Assembly: GCA_030067915.1 (NCBI GenBank)
Contig: JASGCC010000008.1
Coordinates: 62,001-126,000, forward strand
DNA: 64,000 nucleotides
Direction of reading: 5' to 3'
Origin: Hydractinia echinata
Taxonomy: Eukaryota; Cnidaria; Hydrozoa; Anthoathecata; Hydractiniidae
Shown here: positions 59,801-64,000 of the stretch, piece after piece
Numbering within the stretch: the stretch's first letter is position 1
How the letters are laid out: every line of letters begins with the position of its first letter
The notes under the pieces: generated by a model
Database searches by the model: none
What the model was told of the DNA's origin: nothing
Seen by the model: only the letters and a program-made list of their open reading frames with translations
Translations under genes and position numbers: made by a program

Positions 59801-59902
59801 GTTACATGTGGTGTGAACACACCAAACGCATGATTCGTATTTGCATCGCGTGACAGAACTAGCAGCAACAAAAATAATTGTTTTGACATATATGTTACGT
59901 TT

Positions 59903-61459
59903 TGGTATTATTATTATTATTATTATTAAAACATATTTATACAGGGTAAAAACCTTTCAACGTATATATACATTGCTATCAATAGGCGCCCTGTTAAACA
60001 AAAGATATTAGGATAAGTAAAAAAAAAAAGGTAAAAACATATCTAAATATGTATAATAAAGTATGTTCGCTATATGAGAGTGTAGGGAGGACACACAGTC
60101 GGAGAGAGTATGACGCATGTGGTTAAAACTAAAAACATTAAACACTAAGGGTCGAGAAAATGAAGAATGGTGAGACACGTGCAAAGCTGTGGCGGGAAGA
60201 GAAGTTAAGGTTCGAGACAAGGGTACATATGAACTAAAAAATGTCTTTGCAGCAGTGTTTGAAGCGAACTAACGAAGTTTCGTCTCGAACACTCTTGCTT
60301 AGGTTATTATAAATATATGCCCCTTGATATTTAAATGACCTCCGACCAGATTCGGTGCGGACCTTAGGCAATATAATGAGAGAATTATTTCCCCTAGTTA
60401 TTTTACAATGGTGTAATCGTGTAAAATATTCTCGAAAATTTTCAGGATTAAGCCCATTCAAACATTTAAAAACGTCTACTGCACAACGTAATTTCATTTC
60501 GTTTTTCACGGATCTCCAGGGGTAGGATTTACGCCCATAGACAATACAATTCGCTCGATCCTGAAGGTGTTGTAGTCTTTGGTGGTCTTTGTAGACAAAC
60601 AAGTTGGAGCAATAAAACATAATTGGAGAAACAGTAGCTTTGAAAACAGATTCAGCAACGAACGGACTCATGTATTGGCGTACTTTTGTCAGAAGGCTTA
60701 ATCTAGCAGAAGCTTTTTTGTACATTGCATCAAGGTGATCGATATAATTGAGTGATTGGTCCAGGGTTACTCCAAGGTATTTGTATGTGGTTGTGCGGTT
60801 GAGAGTGATTCCCTTTGTTTCAACTTTCACCGGATCTAAGTTCTTCAGTTTCCGTGCTGTACCAAAGATCATGTACTCAGTTTTCCCTTTTTTAAAATTG
60901 ACGATAAGATTGTTCATGTAAAACCAATTTGATAAGTTATCAAGATCTTTATTGAGCTCAGCAACAACAGTATCGAGGTTTGCGTGCGATGTATATATCA
61001 CTGTATCGTCAGCATACATTAATATTTTACAGTCACTCAAAGCAGAACTAATATCATTCATCAATATTACAAATAGTAGTGGCCCCAGCACGGAACCTTG
61101 GGGAACACCACACAAAACTGATTCCATTGGCGATTTAGTGTTGTCCAATACAACAAATTGTTTTCTATTGAAGAGGTAGCTTTCGAACCACGACAGCTCT
61201 CGACCAGCTATTCCATAACATTTTAATTTTGATATGATGCAACCATGGTCTACGGTGTCAAAAGCTTTGCTCAGATCTATATAAGCAGCGCCTGTCAGTA
61301 TACTATTATCAATACCACGCCTAATATGGTCGGTAAGTATGGTCACTGCATGTTGAGTAGAACGGTTTTTTCTGAAACCAAACTGAGATGAATTGAGAAA
61401 TTGATTCGCCTCTAGATAAGAATAAACTTGTTCATGGACTATAAGTTCTATAAATGACT
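59903..61459 (-). mobile_element. 5'-truncated LINE, duplication copy 2
   Basis: Counterpart of 10863-12418 at the same intronic position. The reverse transcriptase frame (stop at 60234) is also open; the one residue difference noticed is LSNWFY for LSKWFY. The (ATT)n run at 59905-59928 marks the 3' end. The insertion predates the duplication. Confidence 0.9.
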
Positions 61460-61755
61460 ATATGACTATATGACTATAAATGGACTTAAGTATATATGTT
61501 TCGTTTTGATATATATCTTTCGTTTTAATATGTATGTTTCGTTTTGATATATATCTTTCGTTTTAATATGTATGTTTCGTTTTGATATATATATTTTGTA
61601 ATGACATATGTTTCGTTTTGATATATATATTTTGTAATGACATATGTTTCGTTTTGATATATATATTTTGTAATGACATATGTTTCGTTTTGATATATAT
61701 ATTTTGTAATGACATATATGTTTCATTTTGATATATATGTTTCGTATTGACACAT
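61455..61755 (+). repeat. TGACTATA array and 36-bp minisatellite, duplication copy 2
   Basis: Three TGACTATA units (four in copy 1), followed by the same TATGTTTCGTTTTGATATAT-containing minisatellite. Confidence 0.9.
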
Positions 61756-64000
61756 ATATGTTTTGTCTTGACTTATTTCTTTCTATTTTAGTGGAAAGTT
61801 CGCCGGACGTTAGCATTCTCCATTCACGACCTGGCGTTGATCCTCGGACAAGATATATGCGTTGCTGATTTAGTTCCGATATTTAACGGGTTTTTAAAAA
61901 GATTTGGACGAGGTTAGCTTATATATTACAACCTTGATTATTAGAGTTTCTTTGTTTTTGATCTCCACAGAACTCTTTTCTCCTACATTTTTTTCTCGGC
62001 ATTTCTGTGACACATGTTCACTAATGTAGTTATCGAGGTAAGGTTCCACGTGCTTGCGCAAGTTGCCATTGGTCTAGTCCTTCCAGTCTCAATGGACTAC
62101 AACGTCCCAAGTCGTTTGCCTTTGTGCCATGGCCTTATAACACCATCAACTACGTGCACAGTCTTCTAAAGGCTGTAATATGGCCTTTTGCGGCCTAATA
62201 AAGGCCTTACACGTAAATCATGGGAATTTTAGTACAATTTCGAGATGATTAAACCCACTTTGAGTTATTTTTTCTTCACCTGTTTTATTTTTGTTAAAAC
62301 ATTTAACAGTTATAAACTAAACTAGTCGTTAGCTCGTGGAAAATTCACGGGAGTTTACTTGTCACACCAAAGTCGATAAAACTATATCGCATTTGTTATT
62401 TGTTGCATCAAAATTTCGTGTGTATTTAACACCGTTACAAACAGACAGACGGACAACGGCTATTATTATAGAGATATTTTTTGCTTTTGATTTTACTGTG
62501 ATCCTGGATTATTTGATGAATTCAGAGAATTTGAGTCACACATACTAAAACTTAAAATCCCACTATGTTGTGTTTTAGGTTCGTGTGGGTGTACTGAAGC
62601 ATTTATACGATTTCATTAACATCCTTCCTGTCGACCTACAAAAGGACTATCTACACGTGTTTATCGAATTTCAACGTACTGACAATATGAGGAATTGGAG
62701 GTTCCGTCAGGACCTTGCGCAGTAAGTTTATGTTAAACCAGATTTCATTCCGTCTGCAATTTCTATTCCATAAAAATCTCCGCAGAGCTACTATGCTCAA
62801 GAAATTACGCGGTATATTTTAAAACTCGAGAATTATGTAGAACCCAGGCTCCAGATTCCAAAATTAATTTCAAGCAATTTTACTGTTCCTATAAAATTTT
62901 GCTTTACTTTATTTTTAAACCCAATGTCGACATTTTTTGGCTCAAACGCGCAAAGGAACAGGGGTTTGTTTCATATAGAGAAAGTTCGATATGGCGAAAT
63001 GACAAGGAAAACTGCAGCGGAGGGGTGGGGGAGGGGGGAAATATAACTTCGGGATAGGGAGATAAAGGATACTTCCTGTGAAGAAAAATGGGCAAGAAAG
63101 CAAAATATTTTTTCGAAATAATTAGAGACCTGTTTTTGACACTTTGCAGAAGTGTACTATGTGAATATTACCGGCTCTCCTCCTTTTTGTTTTTTAGTCA
63201 ACTGATGAGTTTAGTTCACTTATACGACGTAGGAGAAGTGGCGGAGTTCATTTGTCCTGTTTCGTTAGATCTTGTATGCGACAAAGTTGCTGAAGTTCGG
63301 GAGTATTCGTTTCACTTGGTAAGACACGTTTTTGTTTTACTTGCAACACATACCAAACCTGTTGAGGGTGTTGGCGTTACGGGGGCGTTGGCGTTATATA
63401 GACATGGGCGTTATGAGGGCGTCGAGCATGAAACTGCTAGAATTCATCCACAATTGTGAGAGCGTATGGGAACGTCTGTAAAAACTTCTTTTTTTTCTCG
63501 CGAAAACTAATAAGTGTAAAGCTTTAAAGTGACGTTAAACTAAAAGGAATACGTTACTGGCTTTTTATTTGGCCCCACTCCATTTAGAGCCGTACTCTAC
63601 GCCACTGAAATACAAAGTAAGGAGAAAATATGTCCCATGCACGTCATTAACTAGTTCAACTTCTATTCCCTCTATGAATTTTCCCTATTTCGTCATATTT
63701 GATCATTTACGTTTAAGTTAGATTTTTGCTGATACTGCTTAAACGCCTAAAATATGGTGTCCACTATGAAAAGCACGTGTTACAAAATTAATTTCAGCTT
63801 AAGTCCAAACTGTCAGCCCTATTTACGACAATTCGGAAAAATTTACGCCGATAAAGTACGTCTGTTTAAAGTGATATCATTAGTCTTTTGTAACTTTACG
63901 ATGTAGAAATTGACTGGCCATTGTTGTACCGATTTTATTACGTTTTACCACAATCAGCTCAGTGTGGCTGTACGATGTAGTACCTAGCTATACGGTGGTG

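Larger units (their letters stand above)
51619..63318 (+). pseudogene. PPP4R1: PPP4R1 second copy with five frame-broken exons
   Basis: Fourteen exons are recognisable: 51619-51732, 54624-54729, 55050-55190, 55959-56105, 56331-56434, 56509-56574, 57406-57456, 57570-57677, 58511-58674, 58809-59421, 59529-59714, 61792-61912, 62579-62721, 63198-63318. Against copy 1, exon 1 is 2 nt longer (in-frame TAA follows), exon 2 is 2 nt longer, exon 3 is 1 nt longer, exon 5 is 1 nt shorter and exon 12 is 1 nt longer; the other nine keep their length. Each change is an added or lost base next to an identical base or in a short run, typical of uncorrected long-read consensus. Splice sites are all preserved. 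It is either a young pseudogene or, more likely, an unpolished allelic or duplicate copy of a working gene. Confidence 0.85.
49970..64000 (+). repeat. Long direct segmental duplication, copy 2 (cut by window end)
   Basis: Matches 942-15012 throughout. Relative to copy 1 there is a 45-bp loss at about 62802, one TGACTATA unit fewer at 61455-61478, many single-base length changes (dense up to about 56.7 kb) and scattered substitutions. The LINE, minisatellites and microsatellites are shared. Confidence 0.95.

Overview
The window is animal nuclear DNA: AT-rich, with spliced genes (GT-AG introns, mostly short), a DERL1 (Derlin-1) gene, a PPP4R1 (protein phosphatase 4 regulatory subunit 1) gene, and many DNA-transposon relics. 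The repeat flavour (THAP-DDE_4 elements, YqaJ nuclease genes, very short palindromic MITEs) fits a cnidarian, perhaps a hydrozoan. That placement is inference; no species can be read from the sequence.

Layout. 1-941: unique flank with no gene seen. 942-15012: first copy of a long direct duplication that holds most of PPP4R1, whose exons run on to 16828; the first coding exon was not found. Its introns carry a 5'-truncated LINE, minisatellites and SINE/MITE-like repeats. 16829-23795: short MITEs and one unrecognised two-exon gene (19209-20733). 23796-28800: complete eight-exon DERL1. 29480-30470: decayed Tigger/pogo transposase. 31847-41045: a nested transposon block. Two almost identical 2.5-kb direct repeats, each holding a THAP-gene DNA element, flank an apparently intact two-gene transposon of the ISL2EU type (SWIM-YqaJ-PHD protein on +, THAP-DDE_4 transposase on -). 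42445-45635: several MITEs plus a frame-broken TPGS1-like gene. 46866-48857: a candidate 86-residue protein in three exons across an N gap (47255-47279). 49970-64000: second copy of the PPP4R1-bearing duplication, with frame-breaking single-base indels in five of its fourteen visible exons; it runs off the window end.

How the parts relate. The cellular genes do not form a pathway: PPP4R1 is a phosphatase scaffold, DERL1 acts in ER-associated degradation, and TPGS1 in tubulin polyglutamylation. The coherent system is the transposon block. An autonomous element with transposase and accessory nuclease sits between two copies of an internally deleted element that still encodes a THAP plus coiled-coil protein but no catalytic domain, an architecture reminiscent of the Drosophila P-element KP repressor. 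The other main question is whether the 14-kb duplication is a real tandem copy or an unmerged allelic contig joined at a scaffold gap.
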